Of a stretch of DNA of 64,000 bases, positions 37,562-46,931 are shown piece after piece (position 1 is the stretch's first letter; each line of letters starts with the position of its first letter). Source of the stretch: Roseiarcus sp963835885 (lineage in GTDB: Bacteria > Pseudomonadota > Alphaproteobacteria > Rhizobiales > Beijerinckiaceae); the NCBI GenBank assembly GCA_963835885.1, contig CAWIHF010000005.1:71423-135422 (forward strand), given 5' to 3'. The position numbers were made by a program, and so were the translations under genes. The notes under the pieces are model-generated. The model saw only the letters and a program-made list of their open reading frames with translations, did not search any database and was not told the DNA's origin.

Positions 37562-38863
37562 CTAAGCCTCGACTGCCACCAGCCGTGCGCGAGCGGCCTT
37601 CGCGCCGTTCGGCTTGGCCGATCCCTCGTCGATCGCAGCCATGAACTTGCGGATGCGCGGGGCGATCTCCTTGCGGAAACGCGAGCCGTTGAAGACGCCG
37701 TAGTGGCCGACCTCGGTCTGCAGGTAATGCAGCTTCTTCGCCGTCGGAATGTTTCCGCAAAGCTCCTGTGCGGCATAGGTTTGGCCGACGCCGGAAATAT
37801 CGTCCTTTTCGCCCTCGACCGTCATGAGGCCGCAATTGCGAATCGCCATCGGGTCGACGCGTTGCGCCCGATGGGTCATCTCGCCCTTCGGCAATGCGTG
37901 GCGGATGAAGACCGTCTCGACCGTCTGCATGTAATAGGCTGCGTCGAGGTCCATCACCGCAAGATACTCGTCATAGAAGTCGCGATGTTTTTCGGCCGAG
38001 TCGCCGTCGCCCTTCACCAGATGGTTGAACATGTCGAGATGCGCATTGACATGGCGGTCAAGGTTCATCGCCATGAATCCCGATAGCTGCAGGAAGCCCG
38101 GGTAGACCTCTCGGCCGAAGCCCGGATACGGAAACGGCACCGTGTGCAGGCAGTTGCGTCGGAACCATTCGACGCCGCGGCGTTCCGCCAGCTTGTTGAC
38201 TTCCGTTGGACTGCGCCGAGTGTCGATCGGCCCGCCCATGAGGATCATGCTCGCCGGCGCGTGGGGATCGCCATTCGCCTCCATTACCGCCACCGCCGCG
38301 AGCAGCGGCACGGACGGCTGGCAGACGCCGATGGTGTGGACGCCGGGCCCGAGGTGTTCGAGCATGGCGCGCAGATAGTCGATGTAATCGTCGAGATCGA
38401 ACGTTCCGACCGCGAGCGGAACCATTCGTGCGTCCGCCCAGTCGGTGATGTAGACGTCGCAGTAGGGCAGGAACGCCTCGACGGTGCCGCGCAACAGGGT
38501 GGCGTAATGGCCGGACATCGGGGCGACGATCAGCAACTTCGGCTGCGCGTATCCGCCACGAAAGTCCGGCCTGACGAAACGCAGGAGATTGCAGTACGGC
38601 TTGCTCCAGACGATGTCCTCGAGGACTGGGTACACGATGCCGTCGACCTCGATCTCATCAAGCCCGAATGTCGGCTTGCCGTAGCGGCGCGTCATGCGTT
38701 CGAAGAGTTCCGCCGCAGCTGAAATGTTCCTGCCGAAGGGCGTGCTCGAGATCGGGTTCCAAGGATTGCGGAAGACCAAATGGGCGGCGTCCGACATCGC
38801 GCGGGCGGGAGCTAGCGCCGCATGCGCCATTTCGTAGAACTGATAGGAATAGTTTCTGAACAT
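37562..38863 (-). CDS. phaZ: Intracellular polyhydroxybutyrate depolymerase
   Basis: Hydrolyses stored PHB granules. About 433 aa from ATG 38863 (MFRNYSYQFYEMAHAALAPARAM is the family N-terminus; the frame upstream is not coding-like). Alpha/beta hydrolase with a cysteine nucleophile in the lipase-like box GVCQPSVPLL, Asp in GEKDDISGVGQT and His in EVGHYGVFNGSRF. PHB_depo_C-type C-terminus. The frame is intact. Its presence fits a PHB-storing alphaproteobacterium. Confidence 0.93.
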   Translation of the reverse strand: MFRNYSYQFYEMAHAALAPARAMSDAAHLVFRNPWNPISSTPFGRNISAAAELFERMTRRYGKPTFGLDEIEVDGIVYPVLEDIVWSKPYCNLLRFVRPDFRGGYAQPKLLIVAPMSGHYATLLRGTVEAFLPYCDVYITDWADARMVPLAVGTFDLDDYIDYLRAMLEHLGPGVHTIGVCQPSVPLLAAVAVMEANGDPHAPASMILMGGPIDTRRSPTEVNKLAERRGVEWFRRNCLHTVPFPYPGFGREVYPGFLQLSGFMAMNLDRHVNAHLDMFNHLVKGDGDSAEKHRDFYDEYLAVMDLDAAYYMQTVETVFIRHALPKGEMTHRAQRVDPMAIRNCGLMTVEGEKDDISGVGQTYAAQELCGNIPTAKKLHYLQTEVGHYGVFNGSRFRKEIAPRIRKFMAAIDEGSAKPNGAKAARARLVAVEA

Positions 38864-39186
38864 GGGGCGCTTCCAAAAAACCGGCGCAGACATGCCGGTT
38901 CCGCACCTCAAGTTATTCCCTGGGCAGAAATTCTTCAATTGCGCTTAAAGTCGCAAGTCGCACCGCCGGTAGGCTGTTCTGGCGAACCCAAAAAAGGCAA
39001 AGCGTAGCCGCGCGCGTCCCGAACTCTTCCGCCGCCGCGCCAGACCAGCCCGAGTCTCTGAACGACCCGGCGGTCCGACGCGTCGAATCCGCCCATTCGC
39101 GGGGCGAAAGCGCCGACCAGCGGGGCCAGCTCCCGGGACGGCCGAACTCGAGGCTCGTTGCGCCGACCCGGGTCAAACGACGCGGG
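38864..39186. other. Intergenic region upstream of phaZ
   Basis: About 320 bp between phaZ and grxD, both on the minus strand. A minus frame of 87 codons (38913-39176) is open but resembles nothing known and lacks a good ribosome site; it is not called. The region probably holds the phaZ promoter. Confidence 0.4.
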
Positions 39187-39528
39187 TTAAACCTTGGCTT
39201 GGCTCTGCAGCGGCACGCCGGCCTCGGTCAGCATCGCCGCCAGCTCGCCCGACTGGAACATCTCGCGTGCGATGTCGCAGCCTCCAATGAACTCGCCCTT
39301 GACGTAAAGCTGAGGAATGGTCGGCCAGTTGGCGAATTCCTTGACGCCCTGACGAATTTCCTCGTCTTCGAGCACGTTCACGCCATGGACTGGCGCCCCG
39401 AGATAGTCGAGGATCTGAATGACCTGGCCAGAAAATCCGCACTGCGGGAATTGGGGCGTGCCCTTCATGAACAGAACAACCGGGTTTTCCGAAATAATTT
39501 TCTCGATCCGTTCACGTGCATTCGACAT
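39187..39528 (-). CDS. grxD: Monothiol glutaredoxin Grx4
   Basis: 113 aa with the monothiol CGFS active site in MKGTPQFPQCGFSGQVIQIL, the GSH-binding NWPTIPQLYVKGEFIGGCDI, and the short N-terminal helix MSNARERIEKIISENPVVLF. It handles [2Fe-2S] clusters in the cytoplasm. bolA, a usual partner, is not adjacent. It lies 105 bp downstream of moaA on the same strand; moaA needs Fe-S clusters, so co-expression would be sensible. Confidence 0.95.
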   Translation of the reverse strand: MSNARERIEKIISENPVVLFMKGTPQFPQCGFSGQVIQILDYLGAPVHGVNVLEDEEIRQGVKEFANWPTIPQLYVKGEFIGGCDIAREMFQSGELAAMLTEAGVPLQSQAKV

Positions 39529-39632
39529 GGCGTTGGTTCCTTTTCGGAGCGGAGGTCAAGGCTCCGCCCGTTCAACACGGACAGATATAGAGGGTGAAGG
39601 CCCGCATCGCCAGCGGGTTGAACTTGGAATTC

Positions 39633-40649
39633 TCAGCCGCCCGTCGCGCTCATGTGGCGCCGGACAGCGGGCTTTGCGGCGCGGGCGATGACGAAATCGT
39701 GGCCCCTGGGCTTGCGCGCGATCGCGGCGCCGATGGCGGCGATCAGCGGCTCGTCCAATTCGGAGCGGCGCAACGGCTCGCGCAGGTCGGCTGCATCCTC
39801 CTGCCCGAGGCACATGTAGAGGGTCCCGGTGCAGGTGACGCGGACGCGGTTGCAGGTCTCGCAGAAGTTATGGGTCAGGGGGGTGATGAAGCCGATCCGT
39901 CCGCCGGTCTCCTCGACGTCGAAATAGCGCGCGGGGCCGCCGGTGGCGTAGGCGGACGGGCTCAGGGTCAGCGACCGTTCGAGGTCGGCGCGCAATTCGG
40001 TCAAGGGCATGAACTGGTCGGCGCGGTCGCGCTCCATGGCGCCGAGCGGCATCACCTCGATGAAGGTCATGTCGAAACCGCGACCATGCGCCCAGTGCAC
40101 GAGCGGGCGAGCCTCAGAATCGTTGAATCCCTTGAGCGCGACGGCGTTGATCTTGATCTTCAGGCCCGCCTCGGCCGCTGCGTCGACTCCCTTGAGAACC
40201 GCGCTGAGATCGCCCCAGCGGGTGACGGCGCGGAACTTGTCGGGATCGAGCGTATCGAGCGAGACGTTAATCCGCCGGACGCCGCAATCGGCGAGCTCGT
40301 GGGCGAAGCGCGCAAGCTGCGAGCCGTTCGTCGTCACCGTAAGTTCGTCGAGCGCCCCGCTTTCGAGGTGGCGCTTGAGGCCGTGGAAGAGCGACATCAC
40401 GTTGCGTCTCACCAGCGGCTCGCCGCCGGTGATCCGGATCTTGCGCGCGCCGAGACCGATAAAGGCGGAGCACAGCCGGTCGAGTTCCTCGAGCGACAGG
40501 ATCTCGCGCTTGGGGAGGAAGTTCATGTCCTCCGACATGCAGTAGACGCAGCGAAAGTCGCACCGATCCGTCACCGACACGCGCACATAGGCGATCTGGC
40601 GACCGAATGGATCGATCAGAGGAGGCGAGACCGGTACGGGGGCATTCAT
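39633..40649 (-). CDS. moaA: GTP 3',8-cyclase MoaA
   Basis: First step of molybdenum-cofactor synthesis: a radical-SAM enzyme with two 4Fe-4S clusters. N-terminal motif TDRCDFRCVYC and C-terminal cluster CETCNRVRVTCTGTLYMCLG. It has the GGEPLVRRNV SAM-binding motif, and the protein ends in the required Gly-Gly (SATGG). 338 aa, intact. mobA at the window start is the late step of the same pathway. Confidence 0.96.
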   Translation of the reverse strand: MNAPVPVSPPLIDPFGRQIAYVRVSVTDRCDFRCVYCMSEDMNFLPKREILSLEELDRLCSAFIGLGARKIRITGGEPLVRRNVMSLFHGLKRHLESGALDELTVTTNGSQLARFAHELADCGVRRINVSLDTLDPDKFRAVTRWGDLSAVLKGVDAAAEAGLKIKINAVALKGFNDSEARPLVHWAHGRGFDMTFIEVMPLGAMERDRADQFMPLTELRADLERSLTLSPSAYATGGPARYFDVEETGGRIGFITPLTHNFCETCNRVRVTCTGTLYMCLGQEDAADLREPLRRSELDEPLIAAIGAAIARKPRGHDFVIARAAKPAVRRHMSATGG

Positions 40650-40724
40650 CCGCCGAACATAAGGCGGCGCCCGCCGGAAAGAAAGGCGCCCGCCGGTCTC
40701 ATGGCGGTAGGCGCGGAGCTAAAA

Positions 40725-41276
40725 TCAGCGGGTGACGATCACTCGGGCGCCGACCCTGGCGCGGCTATAGAGGTCGACGACGTCGTCGTTGGTCAACCGG
40801 ATGCAACCCGACGACACCGCTTGGCCGATCGTGTCGGGTTCGTTCGAGCCGTGGATGCGATAAAGCGTCCCAGCGAGATACATCGCCCGCGCGCCGAGCG
40901 GATTGTCGAGTCCGCCCTCCATGTGGCGCGGCAGGTCGGGACGACGCCTCAACATTTGCGGGGGCGGGGTCCAGTCCGGCCATTCGCGCTTGCGGGCGAT
41001 ATGGGTGACGCCCGCCCAGGTGAAGCCGGGACGCCCGACGCCAACGCCGTATCTCAGCGCCTGATGGTCGGGCAGGACCAAATAGAGCCGGCGCTCGCTG
41101 GTGCGGATGATGATCGTGCCGGGCGCCTCTCTGCCATCGAACTGCACTGTTTCGCGCGGAATCGGCGAGGCGACCGGCTGCAACTGGGAGTCGAACAGGT
41201 TGGCGAAAGCCGGAGCCGTGCCGGCGCTCAGAATGAAGCCCGCCACCATCGCGGCGTAGGCAAACGTGCGGCGCAT
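40725..41276 (-). CDS. L,D-transpeptidase (YkuD domain)
   Basis: 183 aa with a signal peptide (RRTFAYAAMVAGFILSAGTAPAFA). YkuD catalytic motif: HGSNEPDTIGQAVSSGCIRLTNDDV with the nucleophile Cys. The domain begins GTIIIRTSERRLYLVL. It makes 3-3 peptidoglycan crosslinks or attaches proteins to the wall in the periplasm. Intact single-domain form. The neighbours (ABC transporter, moaA) do not suggest a more specific role. Confidence 0.93.
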   Translation of the reverse strand: MRRTFAYAAMVAGFILSAGTAPAFANLFDSQLQPVASPIPRETVQFDGREAPGTIIIRTSERRLYLVLPDHQALRYGVGVGRPGFTWAGVTHIARKREWPDWTPPPQMLRRRPDLPRHMEGGLDNPLGARAMYLAGTLYRIHGSNEPDTIGQAVSSGCIRLTNDDVVDLYSRARVGARVIVTR

Positions 41277-41508
41277 GAATACCCCCTATGAATGCTGTCC
41301 CGATCCGCACAAAAACGCCGGCGACGCCAAGCCGTTCCCGCCTGAGTGCGACAACCCTGATTATGGCAAAACGGCGCCGCGATGCAATACGTTCGCCTTC
41401 CGGTCAGCCAGAAATCGGCCGTTGGGGTTAAAGAAAGATCCGCGATTTGGGTCAAATCGGCGCGAAAGACGCGGAGACAGCGAGCGGCCGCCACTTGCAG
41501 CCAGCGCC

Positions 41509-42582
41509 TCAAATATGTCGACCGGCGTCGTCGAACAGGTGAACGTCCTCGGGCGGCGCCGAAAAGGTCGCCGTTTGGCCGGGGGAGGGTGTTTCGCGGC
41601 CGCGGATCTCGACCACCATCATCTTGTCGTCGGCCCGACGCACATGCGCATAGGATGCTTCGCCGAGACGCTCGACGAGTTCGACGAGGCCGGTCGCTCC
41701 GAAGGAGCCGGACCCGCCCGCCGCCAGGTGCTCTGGCCGGACCCCGATCGTGAGTTGCGCGCCCGGTTTCAGCGAACCGGCCGGCAGCGTCAACGGCGCG
41801 ATCGACACGCCCTTCACCCGCGCTTCGCCACCCTCGACCCGCTCGACCAACGCGGGGAAGAAGTTCATCGCCGGCGAGCCGATGAAGCCGGCGACGAACA
41901 GGTTGGCCGGGGCGTAATAGAGATCGAGCGGCTTGCCGATTTGCTCGATGCGGCCCTGGTTCATCACCACGATCCGGTCGGCGAGCGTCATCGCCTCGAT
42001 CTGGTCGTGCGTCACATAGACCATGGTCGCGCCGAGCAGCCGATGCAGGCGGGCGATCTCGACCCGGGTCGAGACTCTCAGCGCCGCGTCGAGGTTCGAC
42101 AGCGGCTCGTCGAATAGAAAAACGTCCGGCTCGCGCACGATCGCGCGGCCGATCGCCACCCGCTGGCGCTGGCCGCCCGAGAGGTCGCGCGGATAGCGGC
42201 CGAGCAGTTCCTCGAGCCGCAGCATGCGCGCCGCCTCGGCGACGCGTCGGTTGCGCTCCGCCGGGGCGACGCCGGTGAACTTGAGCCCGAAGGTCATGTT
42301 CTTGCGCACATCCATGTGCGGATAGAGCGCATAGGACTGGAACACCATGGCGATCTTGCGCTCGGCGGGCGCAAGCGCGTTGACCAGGCGGTCGGCGATG
42401 AAGATGTCGCCCGAGGTCGGCGCGTCGAGACCGGCGATCATCCTGAGGAGCGTCGACTTGCCGCAGCCGGACGGACCGACCAGCACGACGAACTCGCCGT
42501 TCTCGATCGAGAGGTCGATGTCGGCGAGCACTTTTGCCGAGCCGTAGCTCTTGTTGAGCCTGTCGATATGCAGCCGCGCCAT
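41509..42582 (-). CDS. Sugar ABC transporter ATP-binding protein (UgpC/MsmK type)
   Basis: 357 aa. Walker A GPSGCGKST, Q-loop MVFQSYALYPHM, signature LSGGQRQRV, Walker B VFLFDEPLSNLD, switch His in YVTHDQIEA. A C-terminal TOBE/OB domain (about 235-357, TIGVRPEHLAAG) marks the CUT1 family. It energises import through the two permeases just upstream (12-bp gap). The frame is intact. Confidence 0.94.
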   Translation of the reverse strand: MARLHIDRLNKSYGSAKVLADIDLSIENGEFVVLVGPSGCGKSTLLRMIAGLDAPTSGDIFIADRLVNALAPAERKIAMVFQSYALYPHMDVRKNMTFGLKFTGVAPAERNRRVAEAARMLRLEELLGRYPRDLSGGQRQRVAIGRAIVREPDVFLFDEPLSNLDAALRVSTRVEIARLHRLLGATMVYVTHDQIEAMTLADRIVVMNQGRIEQIGKPLDLYYAPANLFVAGFIGSPAMNFFPALVERVEGGEARVKGVSIAPLTLPAGSLKPGAQLTIGVRPEHLAAGGSGSFGATGLVELVERLGEASYAHVRRADDKMMVVEIRGRETPSPGQTATFSAPPEDVHLFDDAGRHI

Positions 42583-42594
42583 TGCCGAGACGCC

Positions 42595-43426
42595 CTATTT
42601 GACCGCGCCGGCGGTGAGGCCGCTGATCAGCTGCCGAGAGAAGACGACATAGATCGCCACGACCGGCAGGATCGCCATCGACAAGGCGGCCAGCACCGAA
42701 TTCCAGTCGGTGATGTACTGGCCGAGGAACTGCTGCACGCCCAGCGTGATCGTGTGCGTCGAATTCGGAAGAGGTGAGGATCAGCGGAAACCACAGGTCG
42801 TTCCAGATCGGCACGATGGTGAAGACGGCGACCGTCGCGATCGCGGGCCTCAGCAGCGGCGCGATCACCTCGAAGAAGATCCGCGTCTCGGGTACCCCGT
42901 CGCAGCGTGCGGCGTCGCGTAGGTCCTTCGGGATCTGCTGGACGAACTCGCTCAGGATGAAGATCGACAGCGGCAAACCCTGGGCAATGTAGACGAGAAT
43001 CAAGGCGGTCAGCGTGTCGTTGAGGCCGGCCGCGCGCATCATGGTGAGGATCGCGATCGAGCCGAGCCGGATCGGCACCATGATGCCGATCGCGAGGAAC
43101 AGCGCCAGCGCGGTCGAACCGCGGAACTTGTACTCGGTCAGCGCCCAGGCCGCCATCGCGCCGAACAACAGGACGAGTCCCATGCTGACGAGCGTGACGA
43201 TCAGCGAATTCATGAAATAGGTCCCGATGAGCGAGGCGTGGAACACCTTGGCGTAGCCGATCAGCGAGAAGGTCGCCGGGCTCGGAGGCGCAAGCGGCGC
43301 GCCGAAGATGGCGTTGCGGGATTTGAACGAATTCATCACCACGAGCAGGATCGGCCCGACCGCGAGCGCGCTGTAAGCGATGAGGATCGCGTGAACGCCG
43401 ACGACCTGCGCGCGCTGATTGAACAT
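42595..43426 (-). CDS. Sugar ABC transporter permease (MalG type), one frame break
   Basis: Inner-membrane permease of the CUT1 family with about six helices. Start MFNQRAQVVGVHAILIAYSALAVGPILL. The EAA loop that contacts the ATPase is PKDLRDAARCDGVPETRIFFEVIAPLLRP. The frame changes near 42770: LILTSS continues as HTITLGVQQFLGQYITDWNSVLAALSMAILP and ends VFSRQLISGLTAGAVK at 42595. The C-terminus matches MalG-type proteins, so the break is probably a sequencing indel. It lies 8 bp after the upstream permease. Confidence 0.88.
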
Positions 43427-43434
43427 GGACGTCC

Positions 43435-44387
43435 CTAGAAGGCGTAGCGGCGCAGGCGGCGCTGCACGATGAAGAGATAGAGGCACACGCCGGCAAGGAT
43501 GATGAAGAACATCACCGTCGCCACGGCTGCCCCCATGGTCGGATTGCCGAGCTGCAGCTGGTTGCCGAAGAAGGTGCGGTAGAAGTACGTTCCGAGAATG
43601 TCGGAGGCGAAGTTCGGCCCGGCGAGCGCCCCCTTGACCGAATAGATGAGGTCGAACGCGTTGAAGTTGCCGACGAAGGTCAGGACCGAAATGAGTCCGA
43701 TCGTGGGGAGCACCAGCGGGAGCTTGATGTGCCAGAATATGCGGAACTGGCCGAGCCCATCGACCCGCGCGGCGTCGACGAGCTCGTCAGGAATGTTGAG
43801 GAGGGCGGCGTATATAAGCATCAGCGGGATGCCAACGAATTGCCACACGGAAATGAGCGCCAGCGTCACGAGCGCCGTCGACGGAAGACCGAGCCACGGC
43901 GCAAAAAGGCTCCCCAAACCCACCGCCTTCAGCGCGCCTTCGGCGACGCCCCACAGCGGCGACAGGATCAGGTTCCAGGCGAAGCCGACGATGACCACCG
44001 AGAGCATGGTCGGAAGGAAGATCAGCGTTCGATAGAGCCCCTTGAGCTTGAGGCCGGGCAGACTCAGAAGTCCCGCGAGTGCGATGCCGATCGGGTTCTG
44101 CACCAGCATGTGCACGATGAAGAAGATCAGATTGTTCTTGGCCGCGTTCCAAAAATGGACTGACCAGTCTGGATCCAGCAGGAGTGTGCCGAAATTCCCG
44201 AAGCCGAGGAAATGATAGGCGCCGCTGCTATCCGTTGTGTAGGTCGAGAGGCCCATCGTGGCGATGAGGGGGTAGATCGAGAAGAGCGTATAGATCGCAA
44301 CCGCCGGCCCGAGAAACAGCGCCAGGAGTCGCGAGGAAACGGCCTCGGGGCATCGATGCGACGACTTGGGACAATCGGTTCGGCCAT
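43435..44387 (-). CDS. Sugar ABC transporter permease (MalF type), one frame break
   Basis: Inner-membrane permease. From ATG 44387 it reads MAEPIVPSRRIDAP, changes frame near 44340, and continues SRLLALFLGPAVAIYTLFSIYPLIATMGLSTY into the body. EAA loop: PDELVDAARVDGLGQFRIFWHIKLPLVLP. Several hydrophobic helices follow (VIVGFAWNLILSPLW; AAVATVMFFIILAGVCLYLF). It forms the channel with the MalG-type partner. A repeat-rich spacer separates it from the binding-protein gene. Confidence 0.88.
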
Positions 44388-44416
44388 CGTTCCTCTTGCG
44401 TGGCGCCGGCCTCGCC

Positions 44417-44502
44417 CCAGCCCTCTCCCGTGAACGGGAGAGGGGGCGCGCCCTTCTCCCGCCTTGCGGGAGAAGGTGGCGGCGAAGCCGCCGGATGAGG
44501 GT
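44417..44502. repeat. Palindromic intergenic repeat between binding-protein and permease genes
   Basis: Two adjacent hairpins: CCCTCTCCCG-TGAA-CGGGAGAGGG (44421-44444) and CTTCTCCCGC-CTT-GCGGGAGAAG (44453-44475), followed by GGCGGCGAAGCCGCC. This pattern is a widespread interspersed repeat in GC-rich proteobacteria. Here it can weaken read-through from the binding-protein gene to the permeases, giving more binding protein than membrane parts. Confidence 0.8.
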
Positions 44503-44510
44503 TTAGCTGG

Positions 44511-45770
44511 TCACTTGCCGGGATGGTACCACTTGTCGAGGCCGTCCTGCAGCTGCTTGCCGGCAGCCTCCGGGGTCAGCGTGCCGTTGATGACCCGGGC
44601 GGAGACGTTCCAGAGTTCGTTTTCCAGGTTCGGCGTGCCGCGCGACAGGATCTGGTAGGAGTTGCGGATCGTCGACTTGCAGTCCTTGCGCCAGCCGACC
44701 ATCGTCGCCGCCAGAGGATCGTCGATCTTCACCGGCTCCTTGCTGAGCGGGAAGAAGCCCGGCAGCGCGTTGGCGTAGAGCGTCGCGAATTCGGGCGTCG
44801 TCAGCCATTCGAGGAACTTCTTTGCGTCCTCCTTGTTCTTCGACGCGGAATTCACCCCCATCGCGATGTCGGTGTGGTCAGAGATGTAGCACTGGGTGTC
44901 GCCTGCCGGCAGCGGCGGCGGGAACGCGCCCATGGGGAACTTGGCCTGCGAACGGAAGGTCGAGATGTCCCACGACCCAGCCGGATAGATCGCCGCTTTG
45001 CCAAGCGAGAACAAGTTCTGGCTGTCGGGATAAGTCTGCGCCTGGAAGCCGTTGCCCATGTAGGGCGCCCAGGAGGCCAGCTCCTTGAACACCGCGATAT
45101 ACTCGGGATCGGTGAACTTCTCCTTGCCGGCGATCAGAGCCAAACGTCCTGTCTCGCCCTTCCAGTAGTTGGGCCCGATGTTCTGGAAGCCCATCGTGGC
45201 CGCTTCCCACTGGTCTGCGGTGCCCATATCGATCGGCGTATAGGTCCCGTCCTTCTTCAGCTTGTCGAGAATTTCGTGGAATTCCGCCATCGTCTTCGGT
45301 GGCGTGGCGCCGACTTTCTTGAAGGCGTCCTCATTGTAGATGAAGCCGTGAATGACGGACGCCATCGGCACGCAGAAGGTCGTCTTGCCGTCATCGGTCG
45401 TCCACGCCGACTTCGCCACGTCGGAGAAATTGTCCATACCCTTCAGGTCGTTGACGCTGTCGAGCTGGTGCTTGTTGTAGAGATCGAGCGAGGCGTCGAA
45501 GGGCCGGCAGGCGATGATGTCGCCGGCGGTGCCGCCGGCCAGGCGGGCGTTGAGCGCCGCGTTGTATTCCTTCGGCGCCGACGGCGAGAACTCGACCTTG
45601 ATGTCGGGATAATGCTTGTTGAAGGCGGGGATGATCTTGCTGTTCCAGATGTCGGCGTCGTCGTTGCGCCAGCTCTCGATTTTGAGCGAGCCAGCCTGTG
45701 CCGCCGCCAGCCCGCCAATCAGCGCGGCCAAGGCGACGCCGCCGCGCATCCATGCGATACCCGTTTTCAT
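44511..45770 (-). CDS. Sugar ABC transporter substrate-binding protein
   Basis: 419 aa with a signal peptide (RGGVALAALIGGLAAAQAGS), periplasmic. SBP family 1 pattern: LKIESWRNDDADIWNSKIIPAFNKHYPDIKVEF, GGTAGDIIACRPFDAS, AIYPAGSWDISTF, ASKNKEDAKKFLEWL. First gene of the transporter operon, divergent from a GntR regulator and an SIS-domain enzyme, so an amino sugar or glucosamine-type oligosaccharide is a reasonable ligand (inference). Confidence 0.93.
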   Translation of the reverse strand: MKTGIAWMRGGVALAALIGGLAAAQAGSLKIESWRNDDADIWNSKIIPAFNKHYPDIKVEFSPSAPKEYNAALNARLAGGTAGDIIACRPFDASLDLYNKHQLDSVNDLKGMDNFSDVAKSAWTTDDGKTTFCVPMASVIHGFIYNEDAFKKVGATPPKTMAEFHEILDKLKKDGTYTPIDMGTADQWEAATMGFQNIGPNYWKGETGRLALIAGKEKFTDPEYIAVFKELASWAPYMGNGFQAQTYPDSQNLFSLGKAAIYPAGSWDISTFRSQAKFPMGAFPPPLPAGDTQCYISDHTDIAMGVNSASKNKEDAKKFLEWLTTPEFATLYANALPGFFPLSKEPVKIDDPLAATMVGWRKDCKSTIRNSYQILSRGTPNLENELWNVSARVINGTLTPEAAGKQLQDGLDKWYHPGK

Positions 45771-46159
45771 CCTACTCTCCTGATCCGACGGGCTTCATGC
45801 CCGCGATTGCGTTGACTGATCCTCCCGCGCCAAGGCGCGCCAGAGCTTCGGCGAAGTCGCTGCTTCGCGCAACGGGGAACCGCGTTCGCTTGAGCGTTTC
45901 GTTCCGCGCCGCCGGCCGCGATTTGATAGCGTCGACAAAAAAAGACGCCCGCCCGCAACGCGGTCGACGACGTCAGCGAAAGAAAAAAAATGAGAGGCCG
46001 CACTGTCCGGACGGCAAAACGCGGCAGGCGTACGGTCGCTGACGGCAACGTTCCCCTCCTCCCTTTCGAGGCGCGGTAGATGAGGCCCTCTTGTGTTTGA
46101 TTATGGGCCACCTGTATACCTCTTGTCTAGCGGCTCGAGAGGAATCAAAGGCGGTGGGG
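45771..46159. other. Divergent control region, binding protein / GntR regulator
   Basis: About 390 bp. TTGTGT (46092-46097), a 16-bp spacer and TGTATA form a plausible promoter for the gntR gene. CCTCTTGT occurs twice, 30 bp apart (around 46087 and 46119), and could be operator half-sites. The transporter promoter should lie in 45780-46080. No gene is seen. Confidence 0.4.
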
Positions 46160-46931
46160 ATGGCGGGGCTTCGGGCGAACAGGACCGAACGCGCTCCTCT
46201 GTCTGCCAGCGTCGGGGTTGCGCTAAAGCGCGAGATCGCCGCGGGACGCTTCGCGCAGGCCGACGTGCTGCCGGGCGAGCGTGAACTCTCTCAGATGCTC
46301 GAACGTCTCTCGCACGACGCTCCGGCGCGCCATCGCCGCACTCGTCGACGAGGGCGTGCTCGTCCATCGCCATGGCGCCGGCACGTTCGTGCGGCGCAAT
46401 CCCCCGCATGTCGAGCAGCCGCTGTCGCGCCTCACGAGCTTCACCGAGGACATGCGGCTGCGCGGCCTCGCCGCCTCCTCCAAGGCGATCGAACGCGGAA
46501 CATTCCTGCCGACGCCCGAAGAATCGATGATGCTCGATATCGCCCTGACCGAACCCGTGTTCCGCCTCGCCAGGCTGAGGCTCGCCGACGGAGTGCCGAT
46601 GGCGTTCGAGCGCGCCGCGGTTCCGCTGCGCTTTCTCGGCGGCGCGCAGCTGGACGGCGGCTCGCTCTATGCGGCCCTCGAGTTGGCGGGGTTCCGTCCG
46701 GTGCGTGCTGTCGAGCGCCTCCGCGCCGTCGTGGTCGGCGCCGCGGAGGCGGTGCTGCTTGGCGTCGCGGAGGGCGCGGCCGCGCTCGACATTCATCGTG
46801 TCGCCTATGCCGCCGACGGCCGACGGGTCGAGTTCACCCGCAGCATCTATCGCTCGGACACCTACGACTTCGTGGCCGAGCTCACTCTCTCCCCTAGCGC
46901 CCGCGCCCGGGCGGAAGGAGCGGCGCGATGA
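46160..46931 (+). CDS. GntR-family regulator with UTRA domain (HutC/NagR type), one frame break
   Basis: N-terminal winged helix: SVGVALKREIAAGRFAQADVLPGERELSQMLE, then, after a frame change near 46300, NVSRTTLRRAIAALVDEGVLVHRHGAGTFV. The UTRA effector domain follows (EQPLSRLTSFTEDMRLRGLAASSKAIERGTFLPTPEE ... FRLARLRLADGVPMAFERAAVP). Effector-binding UTRA domains of this branch often sense phosphorylated (amino)sugars. Start ATG 46160; the frame is open to 46091. The stop overlaps the next gene as ATGA. It likely represses the divergent transporter. The break is probably an indel. Confidence 0.85.

Noticed and set aside
38913..39176. 87-codon minus-strand frame between grxD and phaZ
   Set aside because: No ribosome site, no family resemblance, Arg/Ser-rich composition of noncoding DNA.
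39594..41291. 565-codon plus-strand frame
   Set aside because: Lies over moaA and the L,D-transpeptidase, which are well supported on the other strand.
44523..45815. 430-codon plus-strand frame
   Set aside because: Antisense shadow of the sugar-binding protein.
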